Part shown: positions 1 to 5,046 of the stretch, piece by piece | Layout of the letters: each line of letters begins with the position of its first letter | How positions within the stretch are numbered: position 1 is the first letter of the stretch | NCBI GenBank assembly: GCA_023392115.1 | Contig: JAEVZT010000258.1 | Location: 1-5,046, forward strand | Origin: Chloroflexota bacterium | Lineage (GTDB): Bacteria; Chloroflexota; Anaerolineae; Aggregatilineales; Phototrophicaceae | DNA: 5,046 bases | Reading direction: 5' to 3' | Program-made: the position numbers and the translations under genes | Notes under the pieces: model-generated | What the model saw: only the letters and a program-made list of their open reading frames with translations | Databases searched by the model: none | Told to the model about the DNA's origin: nothing

Positions 1-1844
1 TGGATCAGATCACGCACCAGCTTCAGGTGGACGGCGTTGAAGCGTTCTCCGAGTCGTTCCGCAACCTGCTCGATCAAGTCGACGCCAAGCGCAACGTCCT
101 TCTGACAGGCGTTATGAAGCGGCAAGAAGTCAACATCGGCGTCCACAGCGACGAAGTCGCAGAAACGATCAAGCAGTTGGGCGCGAAAAATGTCAATGAG
201 CGCATCTGGGCGCGCGACGGCTCGCTGTGGAAAGAACATCCAGAGATCGCCGGCAAAATCAACCAACGGCTCGGCTGGCTCAGCGTGCAGCAGACGATCG
301 ACATCAAGCGGCTGAAGGCGCTGCAAGCGGCTGCCAAGGACAGCGAGTTCACACACGTCGTCCTGCTCGGCATGGGCGGCAGCAGCCTCGCGCCTGAAGT
401 CTTCGCCCAAACCTTCGGCGCGGAGGCGGGCTACCCGTGCCTGCTGGTGCTCGACAGCACCGATCCGGTCTACGTCAAGCACGTCGAAGACTCGGTTGAC
501 CTCGCCAAGACGCTGTTCATCGTCTCAAGCAAATCCGGCGGGACGATCGAAACGCTGTCGTTCTTCCGCTACTTCTTCGACCGGACAGGACAGAACGGCT
601 CGCAGTTCATGGCGATCACCGACGCGGGCAGCGAGCTAGAACAGCTCGCCCGCGACAACGGCTTCCGTGACGTCTTCATCAACCCGTCGGACATTGGCGG
701 TCGCTACAGCGCCTTGAGCTACGTCGGCTTAGTCCCGGCGGCGCTGTCCGGTATCGACCTCGACAGGCTGGCGGCGAGCGCCGAACGCATGATCAAGGCG
801 TGCGGTGAGCGGGTTGTTGCAAAAGATCACCCCGGCATCTGGCTCGGCGCGATCATGGGGACGCTGGCGGAAAGCGGCAAGAACAAGGTCAGCCTTTTCT
901 GCAGCCCGTCTATTCGCGGGCTTGGCAACTGGATCGAGCAGTTGATCGCGGAGAGCACGGGCAAGGAAGGCAGGGGGCTCGTCCCGGTCGTCGGCGCGAC
1001 GCTCGGCAAGCCGCACGACTACTCGACCGACCGGCTGTTCATCCATCTGCGCGTCGACGGCGACGACAACGAAGAAGGCGACGCCGGCATGTCGCTCTTG
1101 CAGCAGGCGGGGCATCCGTGCGTCGTGCTCCAGCTTGACGACACCTACGCCATTGCAGGCGAGTTCTTCCGCTGGGAATATGCGACGGCGGTCACCGGGA
1201 AGCTGCTCGACATTAACCCGTTCGACGAGCCAAATGTCACCGAAAGCAAGCAGAACACCGCCCGCCTGCTCGACAGCTATGAGCGAGACGGCAGCCTGCC
1301 GCACTCCGAACCGATACTGGTTGAGGACGGCGTCAGCCTGCACGCCGACGAGAAGATGGCGCGGATGATCGGCGAGCTGTGCTACCAGCACCAGTACGAA
1401 CACAACACGCTGTCGGGAATGCTGGCGTCGCAGATCAATTCGACCCACGCGGGCGATTACTTCGCCCTGCTGGCGTATCTGCCGCCGCTGCCCGAAGTCG
1501 ACGAGCGCCTGCGCCAGATACGCCGCCGCCTGCGTCACGCGACGCGCCGCGCGGTGACGATTGGCTACGGTCCGCGCTTCCTGCACAGCACCGGGCAGCT
1601 TCACAAGGGCGGCGCGAATAACGGCGTCTTCTTCCAGATCACCTATGATGCGCCGGTAGACGTGCCGATCCCGGGCGCCCCGTACAGCTTCGGCGTGCTC
1701 AACGCGGCGCAGGCAGCCGGCGACCTCGAAGCCTTGCAGCACAAAGACCGGCGCGCGCTGCGCCTGCACATCAGCGGCGACCTCGCTGCCGGGCTGCAAA
1801 AGCTGCTCGACGCCGTCGAGCTGGCAGCCGAACGGCGGCAGTAA
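1..1844 (+). CDS. tal-pgi: Bifunctional transaldolase / glucose-6-phosphate isomerase, 5'-truncated by the window edge
   Basis: This is the C-terminal part of a fused transaldolase (pentose phosphate pathway) and phosphoglucose isomerase (fructose-6-P to glucose-6-P), a soluble cytoplasmic enzyme. The frame is open to the left edge, with the first whole codon at position 3. The first 20 or so residues (DQITHQLQVDGVEAFSESF) match the end of a transaldolase, so the GTG at 27 is internal and not the start. Isomerase landmarks follow: GMGGSSLAPE (from 369), the sugar-phosphate-binding SKSGGTIET (from 528), GGRYSAL (from 696), ESTGKEG with the likely catalytic Glu (from 951), NPFDEPNV (from 1218), and HSTGQLHKGG with the likely catalytic Lys (from 1584). 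About 613 residues are visible; fusions of this type usually exceed 900, so roughly a third is missing. The usual SKSGTTIET reads SKSGG here. No frameshift is seen. A stand-alone isomerase is unlikely because of the transaldolase tail. Confidence 0.93.
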   Translation, partial: DQITHQLQVDGVEAFSESFRNLLDQVDAKRNVLLTGVMKRQEVNIGVHSDEVAETIKQLGAKNVNERIWARDGSLWKEHPEIAGKINQRLGWLSVQQTIDIKRLKALQAAAKDSEFTHVVLLGMGGSSLAPEVFAQTFGAEAGYPCLLVLDSTDPVYVKHVEDSVDLAKTLFIVSSKSGGTIETLSFFRYFFDRTGQNGSQFMAITDAGSELEQLARDNGFRDVFINPSDIGGRYSALSYVGLVPAALSGIDLDRLAASAERMIKACGERVVAKDHPGIWLGAIMGTLAESGKNKVSLFCSPSIRGLGNWIEQLIAESTGKEGRGLVPVVGATLGKPHDYSTDRLFIHLRVDGDDNEEGDAGMSLLQQAGHPCVVLQLDDTYAIAGEFFRWEYATAVTGKLLDINPFDEPNVTESKQNTARLLDSYERDGSLPHSEPILVEDGVSLHADEKMARMIGELCYQHQYEHNTLSGMLASQINSTHAGDYFALLAYLPPLPEVDERLRQIRRRLRHATRRAVTIGYGPRFLHSTGQLHKGGANNGVFFQITYDAPVDVPIPGAPYSFGVLNAAQAAGDLEALQHKDRRALRLHISGDLAAGLQKLLDAVELAAERRQ

Positions 1845-1861
1845 CTTCCTCGAACGCATCC

Positions 1862-1907
1862 CTGTCCCTCTTGCTGCTCGATGAGTAATTCGTCAGTAGA
1901 GGGACAG
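1862..1907. repeat. 10-bp perfect inverted repeat after tal-pgi
   Basis: The arms CTGTCCCTCT (1862-1871) and AGAGGGACAG (1898-1907) are exact reverse complements separated by 26 bases. The spacer itself holds a small possible stem, GATGA (1880-1884) against TCGTC (1890-1894) with one G-U pair. It starts 18 bases after the tal-pgi stop, where a transcription terminator or mRNA 3'-end stabiliser could sit. No T-run follows the second arm, so it is not a classic intrinsic terminator. Confidence 0.55.
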
Positions 1908-1910
1908 AAA

Positions 1911-1941
1911 TCGACACTCGATCACGTTTTCTGCGTACTAT
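1911..1941 (+). promoter_or_regulatory. Weak candidate promoter ahead of the heptamer repeat
   Basis: TCGACA at 1911-1916 matches the -35 consensus TTGACA at five of six bases. TACTAT at 1936-1941 matches TATAAT at four of six. The 19-base spacer is longer than ideal. If used, transcription would begin at about 1948, so the RNA leader of the 55-residue gene would contain the whole heptamer hairpin. This is a pattern match only. Confidence 0.25.
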
Positions 1942-1944
1942 AGA

Positions 1945-2027
1945 AGTAGACAGTTTACAGTTTACAGTCAGCGGTGAATGAGGCAGCGTTCTTACTGTCC
2001 ACTGTTGACTGTCAACTCTTGACTACT
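1945..2027. repeat. Heptamer-phased inverted repeat (two arms of 7-bp units)
   Basis: The left arm has four consecutive 7-bp units beginning AGT, at 1945, 1952, 1959 and 1966 (AGTAGAC, AGTTTAC, AGTTTAC, AGTCAGC). The right arm has units beginning ACT, the reverse complement of AGT, at exactly 7-bp steps: 1994, 2001, 2008, 2015 and 2022 (ACTGTCC, ACTGTTG, ACTGTCA, ACTCTTG, ACTACTT). Folded back, the arms pair at about 19-21 of 28 positions, depending on register, plus some G-U pairs, around a loop of about 17-25 bases. The block has no open reading frame of note. It resembles the heptameric short tandem repeats known from cyanobacterial genomes in style, but I cannot say it belongs to that group. 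Confidence 0.7.
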
Positions 2028-2036
2028 TAAGCAGTC
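2021..2036. repeat. Imperfect 16-bp palindrome centred on CTTAAG
   Basis: GACTACTTAAGCAGTC reads the same on both strands except at one symmetric pair of positions, with a perfect CTTAAG core at 2026-2031. It overlaps the last heptamer of the inverted repeat and lies 24 bases before the start codon of the 55-residue gene, where an operator could sit. It may equally be part of the repeat. Confidence 0.4.
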
Positions 2037-2059
2037 GAATGCAGTAGACGAGCGTAATC

Positions 2060-2227
2060 ATGGAAAATAACCAGTATCGGAATGTGGGAGTCGGCGTTGG
2101 CTTAGGCGCGGCTCTCGGCTTGGTCTTCGGGATGCTCATCTTTCCTGACAACCCTGCCGTTGGCTTGGGGATTGGCGTTGCGCTCGGCGTCGCCCTCGGC
2201 GTGAGCTTGTCCCACGACGAGCGGTAA
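2060..2227 (+). CDS. Small glycine-zipper membrane protein (55 aa)
   Basis: An ATG at 2060 opens a 55-codon frame ending in TAA at 2225-2227. The product is a short polar N-terminus (MENNQYRN), a first glycine-rich hydrophobic segment (about residues 9-28), a short polar turn with Pro and Asp (29-33), a second such segment (about 34-50) and the charged tail SHDER. Glycines recur every fourth residue: G12, G16, G20, G24 and then G35, G39, G43, G47. This is the glycine-zipper pattern of tightly packed membrane helices, so a helical hairpin in the cytoplasmic membrane is expected. The last part is a DNA-level tandem duplication of 12 bp (2180-2191 and 2192-2203, two mismatches), each encoding ALGV. 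The ribosome binding site is weak (GACGAG at 2047-2052, seven bases before ATG). Small two-helix proteins of this look occur in several bacterial phyla without an assigned function, and I assign none. Confidence 0.72.
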   Translation: MENNQYRNVGVGVGLGAALGLVFGMLIFPDNPAVGLGIGVALGVALGVSLSHDER

Positions 2228-2278
2228 CGGCAGCGCGCATTTGCTGGTACACTGGAAAGCTGACATTAGAGAGCAGCT

Positions 2279-2282
2279 GGAG
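2279..2282 (+). promoter_or_regulatory. Ribosome binding site GGAG for the C2-like protein gene
   Basis: GGAG lies seven bases before the ATG at 2290. This favours that start over the in-frame ATG at 2317 (Met10), which would remove the first predicted beta strand. Confidence 0.6.
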
Positions 2283-2289
2283 CACCCCC

Positions 2290-2709
2290 ATGCCCTCCGG
2301 TTACCGGCTAACCCTGATGAAACTTGAATGTCTCGCGTCGCAGGAAATCGACGGCGACGAACTGTACATCACGCTCAACGGCAGGACGATCTGGCGGGCG
2401 CACCCCGACAAGGCGAGTCACCTGCGCGACCGCGAGCGGCGAATCAGCGCGTTCGACTTCGCCAACGGACGCAAGCTCGCGCCTGAAGGCTGGCGCTTGA
2501 TGACGCCCTACAACCCCAGCACTTTCGTGCTCAAAAACCTCTCCGGCGAGTCGCTGCTGCAAATCTGGGATGCCGACGCGCTCAACCGGGATGACTTGCT
2601 TGGCGAAACGCCGATCAGCGCCGCCGATGTGGGGCGCGGCAGCATTGCTGTCGTCTTCCAGCGCGACGGCGGGCACTACCGCCTAACGTACAGAGTAGAC
2701 GCGGAATAG
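2290..2709 (+). CDS. C2-like beta-sandwich protein of unknown function (139 aa)
   Basis: This is a complete small soluble protein with no signal peptide, no hydrophobic helix and a single cysteine (Cys14). The N-terminal part YRLTLMKLECLASQEIDGDELYITLNG (residues about 5-31) alternates strands with an acidic DGDE loop. The C-terminal part has WDAD (93-96) and DDLLGE (101-106), followed by strand-like segments IAVVF and YRLTYRV. The arrangement WDxD...DDxLGE is the signature seen in calcium- or phospholipid-binding C2 domains, where acidic loop residues bind metal. I therefore infer a C2-like fold, but not calcium binding. The ATG is supported by GGAG seven bases upstream. It lies 62 bp after the glycine-zipper gene on the same strand, so co-transcription is possible. 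Its stop is only eight bases from the stop of the opposing gene. No specific role can be assigned. Confidence 0.78.
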   Translation: MPSGYRLTLMKLECLASQEIDGDELYITLNGRTIWRAHPDKASHLRDRERRISAFDFANGRKLAPEGWRLMTPYNPSTFVLKNLSGESLLQIWDADALNRDDLLGETPISAADVGRGSIAVVFQRDGGHYRLTYRVDAE

Positions 2710-2717
2710 CATCCCAG

Positions 2718-3233
2718 CTAGTCAATTGCCTCTGCCGACAGCAGCGTCCGCGAGGCGGGGGCGCGGTACAGGGCATAGCGCTTGCCGTCCTCGATCGCCA
2801 GAAAGACCGGCTTCGGCACGACCATGGTGACATCGTCGATTTTCAGGACGAACGTCGGCGCGCGCCGGAAGACGCGAATCGTGTGCGTGACGAGTCCGCG
2901 TGTTATCTCAACATTCCCGCTGCTCAGATCGCGGTTGACGCGCAGCCCGTTCTGGATGCCGAACCCCATCACGACCGCGTTGATGACCGTCAAGAAGATG
3001 CCGATCATCGTGAGGACGGGCGAGTCGTTCTGCTGCCCGATGAAGATCAGCGCCGTCGCCAGAATGATGACGACGACTAAGACGACGACGATCGCGATCA
3101 ACGTGCGCCGCCAGCCGCGCCGAATGCGTTCTTTCTGCCCCTCGCTCATACGTCCCGCGCGGTTCTCGCGCAGATCATCACCGTTGAAGCCGAGCGCCTG
3201 CATCAACAGTGTTTCCCGTTCCTGTGCTGACAT
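2718..3233 (-). CDS. Two-helix membrane protein with cytosolic N-terminal motif, unknown function (171 aa)
   Basis: The protein starts at the ATG complementary to 3231-3233 and ends at TAG (2718-2720). Residues 1-43 are charged and contain LGFNGDDLRENRAGRMSEGQ, an NRxGRxSxxQ-type stretch I have seen at the start of uncharacterised membrane proteins but cannot name. Two hydrophobic helices follow, at about 44-66 (very Val/Ile rich, preceded by RRGWRR) and about 72-93. The C-terminal part (about 94-171) is soluble and strand-rich (NVEITRG, TFVLKIDDVTMVV, KRYALYRAP). By the positive-inside rule, the N-terminus and C-terminus are probably both cytoplasmic. It lies 63 bp downstream of the lipoprotein gene on the same strand and may share its transcript. 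The ribosome binding site is weak (GAG-rich, very close to ATG). A function cannot be given; a membrane anchor with a small ligand- or protein-binding domain is one possibility. Confidence 0.75.
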   Translation of the reverse strand: MSAQERETLLMQALGFNGDDLRENRAGRMSEGQKERIRRGWRRTLIAIVVVLVVVIILATALIFIGQQNDSPVLTMIGIFLTVINAVVMGFGIQNGLRVNRDLSSGNVEITRGLVTHTIRVFRRAPTFVLKIDDVTMVVPKPVFLAIEDGKRYALYRAPASRTLLSAEAID

Positions 3234-3296
3234 CTCTACTCACACTGAACCCATGACGGCGTCAATTAGACCGCCAACTTGAGACGTACGCCAGAA

Positions 3297-4097
3297 TCAC
3301 GGCGCGGGCGGCGAGTCGCGCATAATGTCTGGAATTTGCAGCGCGAGGGTGTAATAGCTGTCGCCTTCGAGATAGAGCAGGCTCGACGGCAGCCGCCGCA
3401 GATCGTCCCACAGCGTCAGCATCGGCGCGCCGATCATCCAACGCGGCTCGCCGTCCACGACCGACTCAAGGCTGAAACCAGCGGATGCCGTGTCCCACTC
3501 GATGATCGGCGCTTGCGAGTTGTACGGCGCGACCTGCGCCGACAGCCAGCCGCCGTCCGGCTGGAACAGGACGGGTTCCGCGCTGATCGACTTGCAGGCG
3601 TCCAAAACGCGGCGGAACCATTCCGGATCCCAACCGCTGAAGGCGTCGGCGCGGTGCTGCACGCCGTTGACATTCACGCTGACCGTCTCGGCGACCGGCG
3701 CGATCGCGTCGTCGGTGAGGATGCTGTCAAACTGCCAATCGTAGGTATAGACGCGCTCGTTGACCGTCAGGTATTCGACGAAACTGCGAACGGCGTCGTC
3801 AGAGACGCGGTCGTAGAGGATTTCGATGTTGAAGCCGTCGAGTTCGTTGATCCAGACGACGCGGTTGTCGCCGTAGACGGTGCACAGGGGGATGGCGCTG
3901 CGGGCGCTGAAATCGTCATCGCCGCCGATGACGTCGGCGCGAAAGACGACGCTCGTCGGGCTGCGATCCCACTGGATGAGCGTCGAATCGTCGGGCGAGT
4001 CGACGTTCGGGGACGCCGGGTTGGATGCAGCGGGCTGACATCCCGTCAGCAGGATCAAAGCGGCGCAAATCCACCAGCGCATATTTACATCCTTCAC
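3297..4097 (-). CDS. Secreted lipoprotein of unknown function (about 266 aa)
   Basis: The N-terminus MKDVNMRWWICAALILLTGC is a lipoprotein signal peptide: a basic residue, a hydrophobic core and the lipobox LTGC, with Cys20 as the lipidated residue. A Pro/Ser/Asn/Asp-rich linker (about 21-38) follows, as expected after an anchor. The mature domain (about 40-260) has alternating strands, including LCTVYGDNRVVWI (71-83), a YGDxRVVW-type motif I associate with Chloroflexota lipoproteins. It has only two cysteines, Cys72 and Cys168, which could form a disulfide outside the membrane. Two starts are credible. GTG at 4097 has AAGGGG about five bases upstream; ATG at 4082 has AAGGA seven bases upstream but leaves a signal peptide of only 14 residues. 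I prefer the GTG for the signal length. It is divergent from the flippase gene and precedes the two-helix membrane protein gene by 63 bp. No enzymatic motif is seen. Confidence 0.82.
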   Translation of the reverse strand: MKDVNMRWWICAALILLTGCQPAASNPASPNVDSPDDSTLIQWDRSPTSVVFRADVIGGDDDFSARSAIPLCTVYGDNRVVWINELDGFNIEILYDRVSDDAVRSFVEYLTVNERVYTYDWQFDSILTDDAIAPVAETVSVNVNGVQHRADAFSGWDPEWFRRVLDACKSISAEPVLFQPDGGWLSAQVAPYNSQAPIIEWDTASAGFSLESVVDGEPRWMIGAPMLTLWDDLRRLPSSLLYLEGDSYYTLALQIPDIMRDSPPAP

Positions 4098-4217
4098 GTT
4101 GTCCCCTTCCTACCTGAACCGATTTTAAACCGGACTCGGCAAAAGAAGATGGGATATTTGTCGGGGCTAGGTTGTGCTATCTTTAGAGGATTATTCCGCA
4201 AGACAAGGATTCAGTGC
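4098..4217. promoter_or_regulatory. Divergent promoter region between lipoprotein and flippase genes
   Basis: These 120 bases separate two divergent genes and should hold both promoters. It is more AT-rich than its surroundings. For the rightward gene, TGC-TATCTT (4175-4183) looks like an extended -10 element; no good -35 is at the right distance. For the leftward gene, TAAAAT (complement of 4122-4127) matches the -10 consensus at five of six bases, but the -35 is again poor. Both assignments are tentative. No clear operator repeat is visible. Confidence 0.4.
4205..4209 (+). promoter_or_regulatory. Ribosome binding site AAGGA that selects the TTG start at 4218
   Basis: AAGGA at 4205-4209 lies eight bases before the TTG at 4218, in the flippase frame. 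The only ATG upstream in frame (4149) lacks a properly spaced site and would add an unlikely 23 residues, and no ATG lies between 4218 and the conserved region. Confidence 0.6.
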
Positions 4218-5046
4218 TTGGCAGATACACAGATCGAGAGCCTGAGCACCCCGGCAGAGGACGAGCAGGCGCAGACGAACGTCGGCGTTGCGCGGGCGAC
4301 GGGCATTCTGGCGCTCGGAAACGTCGGCAGCCGCGCGCTCGGTCTGGCGCGAGAAATCGTCCTGACCAACCTGTTCGGCGCGTCGCGGGCGATGGACGCC
4401 TTCAACTACGCGATCCTCGTGCCAAAGACCCTGTACGACCTGCTGATCGCTGGAAACGTCAACAGCGCAATCATCCCCGTCTTGAGCGAAGTCGTCACGC
4501 GCGACGGTCAAAAAGCCCTGTGGCAGCTAGTCTCCGTCCTGTTGAGCCTCGTCACGGCGCTGATTGTCGCCCTGATCCTGCTGATCGAGCTGTTCGCGCC
4601 GCAGGTGATCGCCCTCGTCAGCAGCGGCTCCGACCCGTCGACGCAGGCGCTCGCCGCCGATCTGCTGCGCATCGTCACGCCCGCGCTGATGTTCCTCAGC
4701 CTGTTCGCCATCCTCAGCGGCACGCTCTACGCCCTGCGCTCGTTCACGCTGCCGGCAATGGCGGGCGTGATTTTCAACGGATCGATTGTGTTAGGGACGC
4801 TGCTGCTCGCCCCGCCGCTTGAAGTCGCGCTCAACCCGTCGGGCATCGGCTGGACGCTCGCCCGCCCGATTGAGGGGATTCGCGCGGCGGCGTTCGGCTG
4901 GGTGATCGGCGCGCTGGCGCAGATGCTTTTACAGCTTCCCGGCTTGCGCGGCGCGCGTCTGCGGCTGACGCTCAACTGGAAGCACCCGGCGCTGCGCCAG
5001 ATCGCCAAACTGTACACGCCGGTCATGTTCTCGCTGATCCTCGACG
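4218..5046 (+). CDS. murJ: MurJ/MviN-type lipid II flippase, 3'-truncated by the window edge
   Basis: MurJ is a polytopic cytoplasmic-membrane protein of the MOP exporter superfamily that flips the peptidoglycan precursor lipid II outward. From TTG 4218, 276 residues are visible of the usual 500 or so. A hydrophilic N-terminal extension (about residues 1-22) precedes the hallmark ATGILALGNVGSRALGLARE (27-46), then LFGASRAMDAF (52-62) and LLIAGNVNSAIIPVLSE (75-91). About seven hydrophobic helices can be placed. Arg39, Arg45 and Asp60 align by eye with E. coli Arg18, Arg24 and Asp39. E. coli Arg52 is replaced by Tyr73, in the segment VPKTLYDLLIAG. The start is a TTG with AAGGA eight bases upstream; ATG at 4149 is the alternative. 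The overlapping Arg-rich frame at 4214-4822 is an artefact. The family is firm; the exact substrate is inferred. Confidence 0.88.
   Translation, partial: MADTQIESLSTPAEDEQAQTNVGVARATGILALGNVGSRALGLAREIVLTNLFGASRAMDAFNYAILVPKTLYDLLIAGNVNSAIIPVLSEVVTRDGQKALWQLVSVLLSLVTALIVALILLIELFAPQVIALVSSGSDPSTQALAADLLRIVTPALMFLSLFAILSGTLYALRSFTLPAMAGVIFNGSIVLGTLLLAPPLEVALNPSGIGWTLARPIEGIRAAAFGWVIGALAQMLLQLPGLRGARLRLTLNWKHPALRQIAKLYTPVMFSLILD

Larger units (their letters stand above)
1845..2059. other. Non-coding spacer between tal-pgi and the glycine-zipper gene
   Basis: This 215-bp gap is visibly less GC-rich than the genes around it and contains no credible reading frame. It holds the 10-bp inverted repeat, the heptamer-phased inverted repeat and the CTTAAG palindrome listed separately. 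The heptamer AGTAGAC occurs exactly twice in the same orientation, at 1945-1951 and 2043-2049, bracketing the repeat block at a distance of 98 bp (14 x 7). Confidence 0.6.

Noticed and set aside
27..29. GTG as the start of a stand-alone isomerase
   Set aside because: The frame is open upstream to the window edge, and residues on both sides of this GTG match a transaldolase C-terminus, so it is an internal Val codon.
729..1859. Long minus-strand open frame (376 codons) opposite tal-pgi
   Set aside because: It lies fully antisense to a gene with clear isomerase motifs, its translation is Arg/Ala/Val-rich with no recognisable domain, and it arises from the GC-rich third positions of the real gene.
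2258..2278. AGCTG...CAGCT inverted repeat just before the C2-like gene
   Set aside because: Only five base pairs with an 11-base loop, which is expected by chance.
2700..2730. Possible bidirectional terminator between the convergent genes
   Set aside because: The eight-base gap and its flanks show no GC-rich stem followed by a T-run on either strand.
2782..3282. Plus-strand open frame of 166 codons
   Set aside because: It is antisense to the two-helix membrane protein gene and its Arg/Thr/Ile-rich translation mirrors the hydrophobic codons of that gene.
3234..3296. Possible separate promoter or terminator between the two minus-strand genes
   Set aside because: I found only short partial palindromes such as GACGGCGTC and no convincing -35/-10 pair.
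4214..4822. Plus-strand open frame of 202 codons at the right end
   Set aside because: The translation is extremely rich in Arg, Ala and Pro with no family likeness, while another frame over the same bases encodes clear MurJ motifs.

Overview
The window looks like ordinary chromosomal DNA from a GC-rich bacterium, roughly 60% G+C by eye. The best guess is Chloroflexota, Anaerolineae-like. This rests on three things: the fused transaldolase/glucose-6-phosphate isomerase, the form of the MurJ-type flippase, and the small lipoprotein and membrane-protein genes of a kind I associate with that phylum. It is an inference from gene style and was not tested by a search. I see no rRNA, tRNA, CRISPR array, transposase or phage gene.

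Layout from left to right. Positions 1-1844 (+) hold the 3' part of a gene for a bifunctional Tal-Pgi protein; the transaldolase half lies mostly outside the window. Positions 1845-2059 are non-coding and contain two structured elements: a 10-bp perfect inverted repeat (1862-1907), and a patterned block (1945-2027) in which 7-bp units run in one orientation and then in the opposite one. Positions 2060-2227 (+) encode a 55-residue glycine-zipper membrane protein, and 2290-2709 (+) encode a 139-residue protein with C2-like motifs. These two plus-strand genes converge on two minus-strand genes: a 171-residue two-helix membrane protein (3233-2718) and, upstream of it, a lipoprotein of about 266 residues (4097-3297). 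After a 120-bp divergent promoter region, a MurJ/MviN-type lipid II flippase gene begins, probably at a TTG at 4218 (+), and runs off the right edge.

Functionally, the left gene belongs to central sugar metabolism (pentose phosphate pathway and glycolysis). The right half is mostly cell envelope: a lipoprotein, an integral membrane protein and a peptidoglycan precursor flippase. I see no evidence that the small genes form one system with either flank. The most unusual item is the heptamer-phased inverted repeat just ahead of the glycine-zipper gene. I did not find a convincing new multi-gene system here.
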